64,000 nt of DNA from CAVTAV01 sp963732795 (GTDB lineage Bacteria > Pseudomonadota > Alphaproteobacteria > CAVTAV01). Both the position numbers and the translations under genes were made by a program. The first letter of the stretch is position 1. Each line of letters starts with the position of its first letter. The notes below the pieces were generated by a model. That model saw only the letters and a program-made list of their open reading frames with translations. It had not been told where the DNA came from and made no database searches. The DNA is taken from positions 868,001-932,000 of the forward strand of contig CAVTAV010000006.1 in assembly GCA_963732795.1 (NCBI GenBank), in the 5' to 3' direction. Positions 38,393 through 51,570 of the stretch are shown here, piece by piece.

Positions 38393-38560
38393 CCCCACCT
38401 CACCCTCCCACTGCGTGGGCCTCTCCCTCGCCGCCCTGTTCAGGCCGGAGACAACTTCTGCATGTGTTCTTGGGCGTGGTGACGCATTATGGGTGGAAGA
38501 TAAGCATCACTTCTCCCTCTCTCTGCCCCTCAGTGGCGGAAAGGGAGGGGTGGGGCGGCG
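38393..38560. repeat. intergenic CT/GA-rich palindromic region
   Basis: Between the convergent carbonic anhydrase and GNAT genes lie short hairpin-forming runs: CCCACTGCGTGGG (38406-38418), CTCTCCCTCGCC, and TTCTCCCTCTCTCTGCCCC...AAAGGGAGGGG. The composition matches the palindrome at 3291-3314. No reading frame is supported. Confidence 0.5.
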
Positions 38561-38564
38561 GAGC

Positions 38565-39428
38565 TTAGCTCCAGAGCAATAGCCCATAATCCCCGATCTC
38601 CTCAAAGCCGAGCGAGCGGTAGGTGCGTTGGGCCGGATGGTTGGTCTCGGCGGTGAACAGAATGGCGGTCTCCACACCGTCGTCCCTCGCTGCCAGGAGC
38701 GATCCCGCCACTGCGCCCCTGGCATGGCCTTGTCCGCGCAAACCCGGCGGCGTGAACACGCCGCCGACCTGGACCATATCCGGAAGACGCGCGTTGAACC
38801 TGGTGCAGGCCACGGGTACGTCTCCGTCGGCCAGCACGAACCATTCGGCGAAGTCCCGGCGGATCTCCTGCCGGCTTTCTTCCAGGAGATCGGGGCCGTC
38901 CGACCGTCCGACGGCTTCGATCTGATAGTCGCGACGGCAGAGAGCCAGCCACTCCGCCTCGTCCTGACGCGGCTTTCGGCACAGGACCCGGCCGCTCGCA
39001 AGGGGCTCGGGCACGACGAGCCGATCGAGCGGCAGGCGCATCAGGATCTCCCGGCTAACCAGAGAGGCCGACGCAGGGTCGAGCCCGAGACGTCGCATTG
39101 CGGCATTGCCCTGCTCCCAGGGACCGACGAGGCCTTTGACCGCGCGGCCCGTGCGCGAAACGGCGAGATCGAGCAAATCTTCGAGGTGACCGGGCGCCTG
39201 GAGAATGACATTGCCGTTCCAGAAATGGCCGATCACGGCGACGATCTCCTGGCCGTCGAACGCCGCCGCGTAGGTGCCCTGATACGGCTCGCCATGATCC
39301 GCAAGGCCCACCAACCGGGCATTCGAGCGCAGGAACATGGACGAGGCCGCATGGCGCAGGAGGAAAGCCTCCAGCGCGGCTTCATCGCCGGGATTCAGAA
39401 TGCGGAACGCGGTCACGGGTGCCCCCAT
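38565..39428 (-). CDS. GNAT family N-acetyltransferase
   Basis: 287 residues. The GNAT acetyl-CoA site is in the C-terminal half: MVQVGGVFTPPGLRGQGHARGAVAGSLL (motif A, GxGxA form), followed by ETAILFTAETNHPAQRTYRSLGFEEIGDYGLLLW (motif B). The N-terminal half (LEAFLLRHAASSMFLRSNARL) is a second, degenerate domain, as in two-domain GNATs. The substrate is unknown. Confidence 0.9.
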   Translation of the reverse strand: MGAPVTAFRILNPGDEAALEAFLLRHAASSMFLRSNARLVGLADHGEPYQGTYAAAFDGQEIVAVIGHFWNGNVILQAPGHLEDLLDLAVSRTGRAVKGLVGPWEQGNAAMRRLGLDPASASLVSREILMRLPLDRLVVPEPLASGRVLCRKPRQDEAEWLALCRRDYQIEAVGRSDGPDLLEESRQEIRRDFAEWFVLADGDVPVACTRFNARLPDMVQVGGVFTPPGLRGQGHARGAVAGSLLAARDDGVETAILFTAETNHPAQRTYRSLGFEEIGDYGLLLWS

Positions 39429-39467
39429 CGAAGAGGGGCACGTTCTAGCCCATCCGGGCGAGCGGGA

Positions 39468-40247
39468 TCAATTCGAAGGCGGCGCGCCGGTCTCGGCCGG
39501 CTTTTGCTCATCGGCGGCTTTGGCGGCCTCCTCGGCGGCCCGGCGTTCCATATAGCGCTTGTAGCCCTGGATCTGATGATTGACCTCGGTGTCGACGATG
39601 CCCTTGAAGTCGATCGCGACGGCCGACCCGACGCCGAGGACCAGCGCCACGACGGCGATAATCGCCGCGCGGCCCGCGCCGCCGCCTTTGGCATCCTGCG
39701 GCGAGCCTTCGTAAAGCTCGGCGGGCTTCGTGCCGGTCACCATGGCGCGCGCGAGATTTTCCTTGGTCATGATCGAATCGACGATCACCCCCAGAAGATG
39801 GAGCGCGACCAGGAGAATGATGATGTTTTCGCCGAAGAATTCATGGATCTCTTCGGCGTCGTGCCATACCGGCGCGATGATGCCGGTCACGATGGTGAAG
39901 CCGATCACGACCATCATCAGCACGATCATCCAGCCGCCGAGCGGATTGTGGCCGACATAGCGCGGCGGCCGGCCGGACAGGACCTGCATGGCGTATTTGA
40001 TCGTCTTGCCGGGCGAATAGACGAAATCCGAGAATTTGGCGTAGCTCGAGCCGGCAACGCCCCAAATAATGCGGAACAGAAGCACGATCCCTGCGGCATA
40101 TCCCGCATAGGCATGGTACGGGAATTGCTCGCGGCGCCATTCGCCGGAGAACCAGCAGAACAGCACCAAGATCACGAATGTCCAATGAAATAGCCGGACC
40201 GGGCCGTCCCAGACCTTGATTTTGGCGGATGATGAGTGGTTCGCCAT
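39468..40247 (-). CDS. cytochrome b561/b6-type membrane protein
   Basis: 259 residues with four main membrane helices. Candidate haem ligands are His in VRLFHWTFVILVLFCWFSGEW, YHAYAGYAAGIVLLFRIIWG and LLVALHLLGVIVDSIM. GHNPLGGWMIVLMMVVIGFTIVTGI is the family's second block. A fifth hydrophobic segment and a charged Ala/Glu tail follow. It probably passes electrons from quinol to a partner cytochrome c, but none is nearby. It lies downstream of lpd with a 108-base gap. Confidence 0.9.
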   Translation of the reverse strand: MANHSSSAKIKVWDGPVRLFHWTFVILVLFCWFSGEWRREQFPYHAYAGYAAGIVLLFRIIWGVAGSSYAKFSDFVYSPGKTIKYAMQVLSGRPPRYVGHNPLGGWMIVLMMVVIGFTIVTGIIAPVWHDAEEIHEFFGENIIILLVALHLLGVIVDSIMTKENLARAMVTGTKPAELYEGSPQDAKGGGAGRAAIIAVVALVLGVGSAVAIDFKGIVDTEVNHQIQGYKRYMERRAAEEAAKAADEQKPAETGAPPSN

Positions 40248-40355
40248 AGCCTCCCCCTACTCCATATCGCGAAAACAAAAGACTAATCCCACCACGGCGG
40301 GCGTCAACTGGCGACAATTGGGTCCATAGACCCTCAATATTAGGAGAAGATGAAG

Positions 40356-41767
40356 TCAGATATGGATCGCGCGGTCGTCCGGCGGCCATCGCCGCTTCCT
40401 TGACGGCTTCCATCTCGGTCGGATGGGCGTGGCAGGTGCGGGCGATATCCTCGGCGCTCGCCTTGTATTCCATGGCGAGGACGGCTTCGGCGATCATGTT
40501 GCCGGCATCGGCCGCGACGATATGGACGCCGAGAACGCGGTCGGTTTCGGCGTTGGTCAGGATCTTGACGAAGCCGTCGGTGACCCGGTTGGTGCGGGCG
40601 CGGCTGTTCGCGGTCATCGGGAATTTGCCGACCTTGTAATTGACGCCTTCCTTCTTCGAGTCCTCCTCGGTCTTGCCGACCGAAGCGACCTCGGGCTGGG
40701 TGTAGACCACCGCCGGAATGGCGTCGTAATTCACATGGCCCGGCTTGCCGGCGATGATCTCGGCGGCGGCCAAGCCTTCGTCCTCGGCCTTGTGGGCCAG
40801 CATCGGGCCGACGATCGCATCGCCGATGGCATAGATGCCGTCGATATTGGTCTTGAAATGACCGTCGGTCGCGACGCGCTTGCGCTCGTCGAGCTCGACG
40901 CCGACGGATTCGAGCCCGAGGCCTTCGGTGTAGGGCCGCCGGCCGATGCAGACGAGCACGACATCGGCCTTCAGGGTCTCGGACTCGCCGCCAGCCGCAG
41001 GCTCGCAGGTGAGGGTGACGCCGGATTTCGAGGCCTTGGCGCCGGTCACCTTGGTCGAGAGCTTCACGGTGAAGCCCTGTTTCTGGAGGATACGCTGGAA
41101 GAATTTCGAGACCTCGCCGTCATTGGTCGGCAGAACCCGGTCGAGGAATTCGATAACTGTCACTTCTGCGCCCAAGCGCCGCCAGACCTGGCCGAGCTCC
41201 AGCCCGATCACGCCGCCGCCGATCACGATCAGCGATTTCGGCACGCTCGGCAGGGACAGCGCGCCGGTGGAGGAGACGATGCGCTCCTCGTCGATCTCGA
41301 TGCCGGGCAAGCGGCGAGACCTCGGAGCCGGTCGCGATCAGGATGTTCTTGGTCTTCAAGGTCTGGGAGCCGCCGTCATTGAGCGCGACCTCGACCGTAT
41401 CCTTGGCCGCGATCTTGCCCGTCCCGACGAGGTAATCGACCTTGTTCTTCTTGAACAGGAACTCGACGCCCTTGGTGAGGTCCGTGACGGCCTTGTCCTT
41501 GGACGCCATCAGCGCGTCGAGATCGAGCGTGACCTTCTCGGCCACCACGCCCCAGCTCGCCATGGTGTGATTGGCTTCCTCGAAGAGATGCGAGCCGTGA
41601 AGGAGCGCCTTCGAGGGGATGCAGCCGACATTGAGGCAGGTGCCGCCCAGGCTGCCGCGCTTCTCGACGCAGGCGGTCTTGAGGCCGAGCTGGGCCGCGC
41701 GGATCGCCGCGACATAGCCGCCGGGACCGCCGCCGATGATGACGAGGTCGTAAGTCTGCTCCGCCAT
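40356..41767 (-). CDS. lpd: dihydrolipoamide dehydrogenase (two frameshifts)
   Basis: About 470 residues from ATG 41767. The FAD site is LVIIGGGPGGYVAAIRAAQLG, the redox-active disulfide GGTCLNVGCIPSK, the NAD site SLIVIGGGVIGLELGQVW, and the C-terminal base region CHAHPTEMEAVKEAAMA. The frame changes near 41312 and again near 40388, where the correct frame ends DDRAIHI with TGA at 40358-40356; without this correction the frame runs on into the cytochrome gene. E3 reoxidises lipoamide on the 2-oxoglutarate dehydrogenase E2 encoded 4 bases upstream. Confidence 0.95.
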
Positions 41768-41771
41768 CCCG

Positions 41772-43053
41772 TCAGATATCCAGCAGGAGCCGTTGCGGCT
41801 CTTCGATGGCTTCCTTGATGCGCACGAGGAAGGTCACGGCCTCGCGCCCGTCGATCAGCCGGTGGTCATAGCTCAGGGCCAGATACATCATCGGCCGGAC
41901 CACCACCGCGTCGTCTACCACGACCGCGCGCTTCTTGATCGCATGCATGCCGAGGATCGCGGATTGCGGCGGGTTGATGATCGGCGTCGACATCAGCGAG
42001 CCGAACACGCCGCCATTGGTGATGGTGAAGGTGCCGCCCTGCAGGTCGCCGAGCGCGAGATTGCCGTCGCGCGCCTTCTGGCCGTAGGCGTTGATTTCCT
42101 TCTCGATGTCGGCAAAGCCCTTGGCGTCGCAATCGCGCACGACCGGCACGACGAGGCCGTTCGGCGCGCTCACCGCGATGCCGATGTCGTAATGGTTCTT
42201 GTAGACGATGTCGTCGCCGTCGATCTCGGCATTGACCGCGGGAAGCTCCTTGAGCGCGTTCACGCAGGCCTTGACGAAGAACGACATGAAGCCGAGCCGC
42301 ACGCCGTGCTTCTTCTCGAAGACGTCCTTGTGCTGGCTCCTCAGGTCCATCACCGCCGTCATGTCGACCTCGTTGAAGGTCGTCAGCATCGCGGCCGTGT
42401 TCTGGGCTTCCTTGAGGCGCTCGGCGATGCGCTGCCTGCAGCCGGGTCATCGGCACGCGCTCCTCGCGCTCGCCGACGGGTTTCGGTTCCTTGGATTTCG
42501 CCTCCGCCGGTTTTTGGGCCGGGGCCGGCTCGGACTTCTTGGCCTCGGCCGCGCGCGACCGCATCTTCCTTGGTTACCCGGCCGTCCTTGCCCGTGCCCT
42601 CGATTTTCGACGGCTCGAGATTCTCTTCCTCGACGACGCGGCGCGCGGCGGGCGAGAGGATCGGCTCGGCCGGCTTTTCCTCGGCCTTCTTGGGCTCGGG
42701 CTTGGCCTCTTCCTTTTTGGCTTCCTCTTTTTGGGCTCTTCCTTCTTGGCCTCGGCCTTCTTCGGTTCCTCCTTCTTCGGCTCTTCCTTCTTAGCCGCAG
42801 GCTTGGCGCCCTCGGAGCCTTCGTCGATCTGGCCGAGGAGCGCGCCGACCTCGACGGTCTCGCCCTCGGCCGCGATGATCTTGGAGAGGGCACCGGCCGC
42901 GCTCGCGTTCACTTCGAGCGCGACCTTGTCGGTCTCGAGCTCGACCAGCGGCTCGTCGAGCGACACGGAGTCGCCCTCGGCCTTGAACCACTTCGCTACG
43001 GTCGCCTCGGTTACCGATTCGCCGAGCGGAGGAACCTGAATGTCGGTCGTCAT
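41772..43053 (-). CDS. sucB: dihydrolipoyl succinyltransferase, E2 of 2-oxoglutarate dehydrogenase (about three frameshifts)
   Basis: About 426 residues from ATG 43053 (MTTDIQVPPLGESVTEATVAKW). The lipoyl lysine is in LVELETDKVALEVNA. A long Lys/Glu/Pro/Ala linker follows, then the E3-binding domain (SPAARRVVEEENLEPSKIEGTGKDGRVTKED). The catalytic domain has RSQHKDVFEKKHGVRLGFMSFFVKA and the active-site YDHRLIDGREA. Frames change near 42735, 42560 and 42435, two in the repetitive linker region. It transfers succinyl groups to CoA in the TCA cycle. Confidence 0.94.
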
Positions 43054-43100
43054 GGGAGCGTCATTTCCTCGGATCGTTCTTCGAGCGTGTGCCCGGTTTG

Positions 43101-46015
<2,915 letters not shown>

Positions 46016-46067
46016 CGGCATTAACGGGCGGATGCGCCCTTTCTTCCATTGGGTTGCAAACCTTCGC

Positions 46068-46944
46068 TCAACCCCCCAGAACCTTCAGAAGCGTCGTCCC
46101 CAGCGCGGATGGTGAATCGGCGACGGTAATGCCGGCGCTTCTCATGGCCTCGATCTTATGCTCGGCGCCGCCGCTGCCGCCGGAGATGATGGCGCCGGCA
46201 TGGCCCATGCGGCGCCCCGGAGGCGCGGTGCGGCCGGCAATGAATCCGACCACCGGCTTCTTGGTCTTGGACCGCTTGAGGAAATCCGCCGCGGTCTCCT
46301 CGGCGTTGCCGCCGATCTCGCCGATCATGATGATCGATTCGGTCTTCGGATCGCCAAGGAACATGTCGAGGCAATCGACGAAATTCGTGCCGTTCACGGG
46401 ATCGCCGCCGATCCCGATGCAGGTGCTCTGACCAAGCCCGACCGCCGTGGTCTGCCCGACCGCTTCATAGGTCAGCGTGCCGGAGCGCGACACGATGCCG
46501 ACCTTGCCGGGCTTGTGGATATGGCCCGGCATGATGCCGATCTTGCATTCGCCCGGCGTGATCACGCCGGGGCAGTTCGGGCCGACGAGCCGGGTCTTGG
46601 AGCCCGCGAGCGCGCGCTTGACCGTCACCATGTCGAGAACGGGAATGCCTTCGGTGATGCAGACGACCAGCGCGATCTCGGCGTCGATCGCCTCGAGGAT
46701 CGCATCGCCCGCGAAGGCCGGCGGCACATAGATCACGCTGGCATCGGCGCCGGTCTTGGCGACGGCGTCATGAACCGTGTCGAAAACCGGCAGATCGAGA
46801 TGCAATCGTGCCGCCTTTGCCGGGGGTCACGCCGCCGACGAGCTTGGTGCCGTAAGCGATCGCCTGCTCGGAATGGAACGTGCCCTGGGCCCCGGTGAAG
46901 CCCTGGCAGATGACCTTGGTATCGGCGTTGACGAGCACGGCCAT
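46068..46944 (-). CDS. sucD: succinyl-CoA synthetase alpha subunit (one frameshift)
   Basis: About 291 residues from ATG 46944. The CoA-binding Rossmann part has VICQGFTGAQGTFHSEQAIAYGTKLVGGVTPGKGG, then VGPNCPGVITPGECKIGIMPGHI and SRSGTLTYE. The phosphohistidine is in RRMGHAGAIISGG. The frame changes near 46803 (GKGGT / HLDLPVFDTV), where an extra G can be seen. The ATG shares its A with the sucC stop (TGATG), so the subunits are translationally coupled. Confidence 0.95.
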
Positions 46945-48118
46945 CAGGTGGCGTCCTTCACGGCTTGGACGATCTTCTGGGCGGCATCGCCGAGATCGTC
47001 GCCGGAAATGATCGGCAGTCCCGAATTCCGCGAAGGATCTTCTTGCCGAGATCGACATTGGTGCCTTCCAGGCGAACGACCAGCGGCACGCCGAGCGAAA
47101 CTTCCCGCGCCGCCGCGACCACGCCTTCGGCGATCACGTCGCAGCGCATGATCCCGCCGAAGATATTGACGAGAATGCCCTCTACATTTGGGTCGGACAG
47201 GATGATTTTAAAGGCTTCGGTCACGCGCTCCTTGGTGGCGCCGCCGCCGACATCGAGGAAGTTGGCGGGCTCGCCGCCATAGAGCTTGATGATGTCCATC
47301 GTCGCCATCGCGAGACCGGCGCCGTTGACCATGCAGCCGATATTGCCGTCGAGCTTGATGTAGCTGAGCTCATGCTTGGCGGCCTCGAGCTCGGCCGGAT
47401 CCTCTTCGTCAGGATCGCGGAGCTCGACGACATCCTTGTGACGGAACAGCGCGTTGTCGTCGAAATTCATCTTGGCGTCGAGGCAGATGATCCCGCCTTC
47501 CTTGGTGACGACGAGCGGATTGATCTCGAGAAGGCTCGCGTCGAAATCCATGGAACGCGTTGTACATCGCCGTGAACTGAGTGACCGCGGCGGAAACCTG
47601 CTTGCCTGAGAGGCCGAGCGAATAGGCGAGCTGGCGGGCATGGAACGGCCGCATGCCGATGGCGGGGTCGATGGTCACGGTGACGATCCTTTCAGGCGTC
47701 TCGGCGGCAACCTTCTCGATATCCATGCCGCCCTCGGTCGAGGCGAGAAGCGCGATCCGGCCCGAGCGCGCGATCCACCAGGATGCTGAAATAGAGCTCG
47801 CGGTCGATATTGGTGCCCTGCTCGATATAGACCCGCTTGACCTCCTTGCCCTTGGGGCCGGTCTGGTGGGTCACCAGGGTCATGCCGATCATCTTCGCGG
47901 CGGTCGCGCGCACCTCTTCGGGCGATTTCACCAGCTTGACGCCGCCGCCCTTGCCGCGGCCGCCGGCATGGATCTGCGCCTTGACGACATAGACCGGGCC
48001 GGGGAGCTAGCTTGGCGATCTGCTCGGCTTCCTGGGGCGTATAGGCCACCTTCCCCTGGGGCACCGTCACGCCTTTGGCCGCCAGGAGACTTTTCGCTTG
48101 GTATTCGTGAATATTCAT
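46944..48118 (-). CDS. sucC: succinyl-CoA synthetase beta subunit (about four frameshifts)
   Basis: About 391 residues from ATG 48118 (MNIHEYQAKSLLAAKGVTVPQG). The ATP-grasp part includes KSPEEVRATAAKMIGMTLVTHQTGPKG, LEINPLVVTKEGGIICLDAKMNFDDNALFRH, LDGNIGCMVNGAGLAMATMDIIKLYGGEPANFLDVGGGA and NIFGGIMRCDVIAEGV. It ends AAQKIVQAVKDAT. Frames change near 48005, 47775, 47555 and 47030. It couples succinyl-CoA cleavage to nucleotide phosphorylation in the TCA cycle. Confidence 0.95.
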
Positions 48119-48206
48119 AAGGAGCCGGAGCCCGTCCCGCCCGGGAGTGCGGCGGGAAATTTAGTGAATGGGGATCGGGGGTTCACGCGCGAACAGGGGT
48201 CTGAAG

Positions 48207-48234
48207 GTTATAGCACCCGAAATCGGGCAAGCAA
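48207..48234 (-). promoter_or_regulatory. sigma70-like promoter upstream of sucC
   Basis: On the minus strand TTGCTT (48234-48229) and TATAAC (48212-48207) are 16 bases apart, within the 187-base gap between mdh and sucC. The spacer holds a small palindrome, CCCGATTTCGGG. A separate transcript for sucCDAB-lpd is therefore likely. Confidence 0.5.
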
Positions 48235-48305
48235 CTCAGAACTAGAGCCGATCGTGCTGAACAATCCCTTAACATAGGCCATCCTTCCTCCGGGTCCCGG
48301 CCGGC

Positions 48306-49275
48306 CTATTTGGCCAGGGATTTGTCGATCTTCTTACAGGCGTCGAGAAGACCCTTCACGGCCGCGACGGATTTATCGAAATTCTTCTTCTCGGACGCGT
48401 TCAGTTTGATCTCGACGATGCGCTCTACGCCGCCTTCGCCGATCACCACCGGCACGCCGACATAGAGGCCCTTCACGCCGAACTGGCCGGTCAGATGCGC
48501 GGCGCAGGGCAGCACGCGCTTCATGTCCTTCAAATACGACTCGGCCATGGAGATCGCGGCCGAAGCGGGCGCGTAATAGGCCGAGCCGGATTTGAGCAGC
48601 CCGACGATCTCACCGCCGCCGCCGCGGGTCCGCTTGATGATGTCGTCGACCTTCTTCTTCGTGGTCCAGCCCATCTTTATGAGGTCCGGAAGCGGAATAC
48701 CGGCGACCGTCGAATAGCGCGGCAGGGGCACCATGCTGTCGCCATGCCCGCCGAGCACGAAGGCCGTCACGTCCTCGACGGAGACATTGAACTCGTCGGC
48801 GAGGAAGTAGCGGAACCGGGCCGAGTCCAGCACGCCGGCCATGCCGACCACCTTGTTATGGGGCAGGCCGGAAAATTCGCCGCACCGCCCAGACCATCGC
48901 GTCCAGCGGGTTGGTGATGCAGATCACGAACGCCTTGGGGGCGTATTTCTTGATGCCCGCGCCGACCTGCGCTCATGACCTTGAGATTGATGCCGAGGAG
49001 GTCGTCGCGGCTCATGCCGGGCTTGCGCGGCACGCCGGCGGTGATGATCACGACATCGGCGCCCCGGATATCGGAATATTTCTGGGTCGCCCTTGAGCTT
49101 GGCGTTGAAGCCCTCGACCGGGCCGACCTGCGAGAGATCGAGCGTCTTTCCCTGGGGCAATCCTTCGACGATATCGAACAGGACCACGTCGCCGAGTTCC
49201 TTCAAGGCGGCGAGATGCGCCAAGCGTGCCGCCGATCATTCCGCCGCCGATCAGCGCGATCTTCTTGCGTGCCAT
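48306..49275 (-). CDS. mdh: malate dehydrogenase (about four frameshifts)
   Basis: About 322 residues from ATG 49275 (MARKKIALIGGGMIGGTL), the LDH-like type of MDH found in alphaproteobacteria. Visible are VVLFDIVEGLPQGKTLDL (Asp selects NAD), VVIITAGVPRKPGMSRDDLLGINLKVM, FVICITNPLDAMVW, GVLDSARFRYFLADEFNVS and the catalytic His in FVLGGHGDSMVPL. Frames change near 49223, 49087 (extra G), 48972 and 48875. It oxidises malate in the TCA cycle; the neighbours sucCDAB, lpd and sdh support this. Confidence 0.95.
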
Positions 49276-49358
49276 GGGGTTCCTCCAGGAGGGGTCAGGG
49301 GCGCCGCACACCGGCCGGTGATCTGAGAAGGCGGCTACCCGATTGGATTCTCGGCAGG

Positions 49359-49386
49359 ATTTAACGCGATTTGCGCAATGCTGCAA
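49359..49386 (-). promoter_or_regulatory. sigma70-like promoter upstream of mdh
   Basis: On the minus strand TTGCAG (49386-49381) and TTAAAT (49364-49359) are 16 bases apart, 84 bases before the mdh start. It lies in the 146-base gap between zapE and mdh. Confidence 0.4.
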
Positions 49387-49421
49387 GCGCGAAGGCGGGA
49401 TTTCGGACGGCCGGCGGAGGA

Positions 49422-50602
49422 TTACACGCCATGGCCGCGCGCCAGGTAGTCCTGGGACTGCATTTCGATGAGGCGCGAGGCGGTGCGGGCGAATTCGAAG
49501 CTGCCGTCGCCGGCGGGATAGAGCTCGGTCGGGCCGGCCTCGGCGGAGCAGAAGAGCTTGACGTTGTGCTCGTAGAGGGCGTCGATCAGCGTGGTGAAGC
49601 GCTTGGCCTCATTGCGGCGCTCCGCGGTCAAGCGCGGGATCGCGACGACGAAGACCGTATGGTAGCGACGGGCGATCGCGATATAGTCCGCCGCGCCCAG
49701 CGGATTGACGCAGAGCCGCTTGAACGAGAACACGGCGACGCCCTTCAAGCGACTTCGGCACGAACAGCGTGCGGCCCTGAACGTCGATCTCGGCGGTCGG
49801 CACATTGGCGCGGTCGGCGACGTCGTAATCGGTCATCTTGAAGAAGGCGGCGGAGAGCGCGTCGGACGTCTCCTGGTTGACCGGCGTGTAATAGACCGGG
49901 ATGCCACCCATGCGCGCGAGGCGGTAAGTCGGTCGGCCCGTTGAGCTCGACGATCTCCAGCCGTTGCTTCAGGAGATCGATGAAGGGCACGAACAGACCG
50001 CGGTTGAGGCCGTCCTTGTAGAGGTCGTCCGGCGGGCGGTTCGAGGTGGCGACGACCACGACGCCGAGATCGAAAAGCGCGGTGAACAGCCGGCCGAGGA
50101 TCATGGCGTCGGCCACGTCGGTGACCTGGAACTCGTCGAAGCAGAGGAGCGTGGCGGTCTCGGCGATGTCGCGGGCGACCGACGGCACGGGATCGCCGTC
50201 GCCGCCTTCGGCCTTGAGACGCTGGCGCTCGGTGCGAAGCAGCGCGTGGACCTCGAGCATGAATTCGTGGAAATGCACCCGGCGCTTCGACGCGACCGGG
50301 GCATGGGCGAAGAACAGGTCCATCAGCATGGACTTGCCGCGGCCGACATCGCCGAACAGATAGAGGCCCTTGGGCGCCGAGGCCGCCTTGCCGCCCCCCG
50401 CAAGTCCCTTGATCGCCGCCATCAGGCCGTTCCCGGGGCCGGGCCGGTGATAGCCGGCCAGCGCCTTGGCCAGCGCGTCGAGCTTCTCGGCCGCGCGCGC
50501 CTGGCCGATATCGGGCTTGAGCTCGCCCGCCTCGCGCAGCGCGTGATACGCCGCAAGCGGCCCTGCCTCCCGCTCCGGAATGTGTTGCCCAGCCATCGTC
50601 AT
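49422..50602 (-). CDS. zapE: cell division protein ZapE (AFG1-like ATPase, two frameshifts)
   Basis: About 393 residues from ATG 50602 (MTMAGQHIPEREAGPLAAYHAL). Walker A is GLYLFGDVGRGKSMLMDLFF, Walker B LLCFDEFQVTDVADAM, then VVVATSNRPPDDLYKDGLNR as sensor region. The C-terminal part includes KGVAVFSFKRLCVNPLGAADYIAIA and RNEAKRFTTLIDALYEHNVKL. Frames change near 49935 and 49748. ZapE interacts with FtsZ in E. coli; the mitochondrial relative acts on respiratory-chain subunits, which suits the sdh-mdh neighbourhood. Confidence 0.94.
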
Positions 50603-50698
50603 GAGCGCGGCGTTATAACAGGAAGTGGTGAAGAAGGCGCTAGTTTTTGAAACGGAAAGAGTGGCCTCTGTCACAAGTCAGCCGCGCTCCCCCTTCAC

Positions 50699-50770
50699 CG
50701 TCATTTCCGCGAAAGCGGAAATCCAGGCTCAGGCTCGGTCGTTGAGATTCCCGCATGCGCGGGAATGACG
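50699..50770. repeat. CGTCATT-bounded palindromic intergenic repeat
   Basis: The element starts CGTCATTTCCGCGAAAGCGG and ends GCGCGGGAATGACG, with CGTCATT/AATGACG tips. Inside are two perfect small hairpins, TTTCCGC-GAAA-GCGGAAA and ATTCCCGC/GCGGGAAT. A related copy is at 57070-57140. It sits between zapE and sdhB and ends 12 bases before the sdhB stop. Confidence 0.8.
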
Positions 50771-50781
50771 ATAAGGACGGA

Positions 50782-51561
50782 TCAGCCCTGCCGTTCGACC
50801 ATCATCTTCTTGATCTCGGCGATGGCTTTCGCCGGATTGAGGCTCTTCGGGCAGGCATGGGCGCAGTTCATGATGGTGTGGCAGCGATAGAGCCGGAAGG
50901 AATCCTCGAGCTGGTCGAGCCGCTCGCCGGTGTGCTCGTCGCGCGAATCGACCAGCCAGCGATAGGCCTGCAGCAGGATCGCCGGGCCGAGATAGCGCTC
51001 TGGGTTCCACCAATAGCTCGGGCAGCTCGTCGAGCAGCACGCGCAGAGGATGCATTCGTAGAGCCCATCGAGCTTGCGCCGGTCGTCTTCGGTCTGGAGT
51101 CGCTCGCGGTCCGGCGCGGCCGTCTCGGTCTTGAGCCAGGGCTGGATCGAGGCATATTGGGCGTAGAAATTGGTCATGTCCGGCACGAGGTCCTTCGTCA
51201 CCGGCATATGGGGCAGCGGCCGAAGCGTGATGTCGCCCTTCAATTCGCCCGAGCCCGTGGTGCAGGCTAGGCCGTTCTTGCCGTTCATATTCATCGCGCA
51301 GGAGCCGCACACGCCTTCGCGGCAGGACCGCCGGAAGGTCACGCTCGAATCCATCTCGTTCTTGATCTTGATGAGCGCGTCCAGAACCATCGGCCCGCAT
51401 TCGTCCATGTCCACCTCGTAGGTGTCCATGCGCGGGTTGTCGCCGTCCTCCTCGTTCCAGCGATAGACATGGAAGCGGCGGATGTTCGTCGCCCCGTCGG
51501 GTGCCTTATGGGTATTGCCCTGCTTGATCTTGGAATTTTTCGGCAGACTGAACTCGGCCAT
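50782..51561 (-). CDS. sdhB: succinate dehydrogenase iron-sulfur subunit
   Basis: 259 residues, intact. The 2Fe-2S site is SCREGVCGSCAMNMNGKNGLAC, the 4Fe-4S site CILCACCSTSCPS and the 3Fe-4S site CHTIMNCAHACPK. The N-terminus MAEFSLPKNSKIKQG is typical of alphaproteobacterial SdhB. It passes electrons from the flavin subunit to ubiquinone. It is the last gene of sdhCDAB, 9 bases after sdhA. Confidence 0.97.
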   Translation of the reverse strand: MAEFSLPKNSKIKQGNTHKAPDGATNIRRFHVYRWNEEDGDNPRMDTYEVDMDECGPMVLDALIKIKNEMDSSVTFRRSCREGVCGSCAMNMNGKNGLACTTGSGELKGDITLRPLPHMPVTKDLVPDMTNFYAQYASIQPWLKTETAAPDRERLQTEDDRRKLDGLYECILCACCSTSCPSYWWNPERYLGPAILLQAYRWLVDSRDEHTGERLDQLEDSFRLYRCHTIMNCAHACPKSLNPAKAIAEIKKMMVERQG

Positions 51562-51570
51562 GATGGGCTC

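Noticed and set aside
39841..41310. A long frame joining lpd to the cytochrome b gene, as if a fusion protein
   Set aside because: It arises only because a one-base error near 40388 hides the lpd stop; the corrected ending DDRAIHI plus TGA is the normal lpd terminus, and the part read through the cytochrome gene is out of frame with it.
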